Origin: Setaria digitata
Lineage: Eukaryota; Nematoda; Chromadorea; Rhabditida; Setariidae
Direction of reading: 5' to 3'
Length of the DNA stretch: 64,000 bases
Assembly (NCBI GenBank): GCA_003640385.1
Contig: RCAB01000085.1
Location: forward strand, 1-64,000
The first letter of the stretch is position 1, and each line of letters begins with the position of its first letter. Made by a program: the position numbers and the translations under genes. The notes beneath the pieces were generated by a model. That model made no database searches, was not told the origin of the DNA, and saw only the letters and a list, made by a program, of their open reading frames with translations. Positions 63,123 through 64,000 of this stretch are shown here, in pieces.

Positions 63123-64000
63123 TTCTCAATTGAAAAATAATTGTCACTGTTTTCACCAATTTCGACAAATTTATTCTCTTCCGGTTTTAATTACTGACAT
63201 CTGATTTGATAGGAGCTGAAAGTGAAGAATAAGTTTGGAGAAGAAGAGAGTGGAGAAAAAAAGAATGACGGGAATTATTCCATGTTGCTAGATTGAAATT
63301 TCTGAAATATTGATTTAAAACTCTAAAGAACTGTTTAGATTAACGCTAAAACAGTAGTAAAATTAAACTCGTAAGTGAAAAACAGCTAAATGATTATTTG
63401 ACAGACTCATTATCTTAACACAACAGGAATGCTAATAAACAAAATGATAAATGCATTTAAAAAAATTAAAAACTATTTGTGGCCTATACATGGATTATGC
63501 ATTAAGAAAATGAAAATAAAAAATAAAATACCCAAGAAATGGTTAATTAAAATTAGCTTCTTGGCACGGGAAATGATCAATTAAAAGCAGTAGAAAAATA
63601 CTACGGTATATTCCCTTATTAATGTATTAGAGATTATTAAATTAATTGCGATACTCTATTTTGACTACTTCAAACTACTCTTTAGTTTAAAGTTATCCAT
63701 TAAAAAAAAAGGTAAAATGAACGATTTTATTAATGATCAATGAAATCACACACGCTAGAAAACCAATATTTGAAAGTTTGACCGAAATTTGAAAAATTAA
63801 GCAACAACAATTTGTCTCAATGTTGGTTTGCTTTCATTATTTGACAGATGATAGTATGGTGCAACTTTCGGTCTCCCATCACCCTGACCCTGGCCTTATG
63901 ACTTTGCAATTATAAACTCGTGATCGATGATGAATGCTACTGATCTTCTAATTTAAAAATTGTACACTTCTTTGTTTAATGTGAATGTGAAATTCCTGGC
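63123..64000. promoter_or_regulatory. Upstream region of the OST-alpha gene
   Basis: No exon seen on either strand. A possible splice-leader acceptor (CAATTGAG) lies 2 to 3 bases before the ATG at 63122 on the minus strand, after a T-rich tract. Nothing else stands out to the end of the window. Confidence 0.35.

Noticed and set aside
1..64000. tRNA, rRNA, CRISPR, phage or viral genes
   Set aside because: None recognised by eye on either strand; a covariance-model scan would be needed to exclude small RNA genes.

Overview
The window reads as eukaryotic nuclear DNA, most likely from a parasitic nematode of the filarial (clade III) type. This rests on strong AT-richness, many short exons with TTTTCAG-like acceptors and GTAAGT-like donors, introns from about 50 bases to about 7 kb, T-rich acceptors a few bases before start codons (spliced-leader style), and a DAF-19-like RFX factor beside an OST-alpha transporter. 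The species call is inference. I see no bacterial operon, CRISPR, phage or viral gene. Gene models were built by hand by matching splice-site phase, so individual exon edges may be off.

Layout. 1-2.3 kb: minus strand, a probable small secreted-peptide gene (terminal exon 175-279, signal-peptide exon 2078-2251). 2.3-12.8 kb: gene-poor, with a perfect 78-bp tandem duplication and an 898-bp inverted-repeat element. 12.8-34 kb: minus strand, an RFX-family transcription factor gene (DAF-19 ortholog), 18 exons joining in phase to 925 codons plus stop, with three candidate alternative 5' exons inside its introns. One of those introns carries a single N flanked by a 106-bp repeat, which looks like an assembly seam. 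34.9-38.5 kb: minus strand, a small membrane protein gene and cysteine-rich exons I cannot name. 40.7-46.1 kb: minus strand, a 14-exon F-box/leucine-rich-repeat gene of 577 codons. 46.4-48.9 kb: minus strand, a 7-exon RNA-recognition-motif gene of 218 codons, ending only 269 bases before the F-box gene's splice-leader-like acceptor; the two may be one operon. 50.4-51.5 kb: plus strand, a 4-exon MARVEL-type four-span membrane protein of 188 codons. 54.3-55.0 kb: minus strand, a single-exon Thr-rich, mucin-like membrane protein. 59-63.1 kb: minus strand, an organic solute transporter alpha (OST-alpha) gene with an uncertain last exon. The remainder is AT-rich intergenic sequence with microsatellites and hairpins.

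How the parts relate. The genes do not form one pathway. The RFX factor is the regulatory gene (in nematodes this family controls ciliary and neuronal genes). The F-box protein would select targets for SCF ubiquitin ligase. The RRM, MARVEL and OST-alpha genes are housekeeping or membrane functions. I found no clear novel multi-gene system. The most original signals are the alternative RFX 5' exons, the possible RRM/F-box operon with a duplicated block around the RRM last exon, the inverted-repeat element, and the small secreted or membrane proteins.
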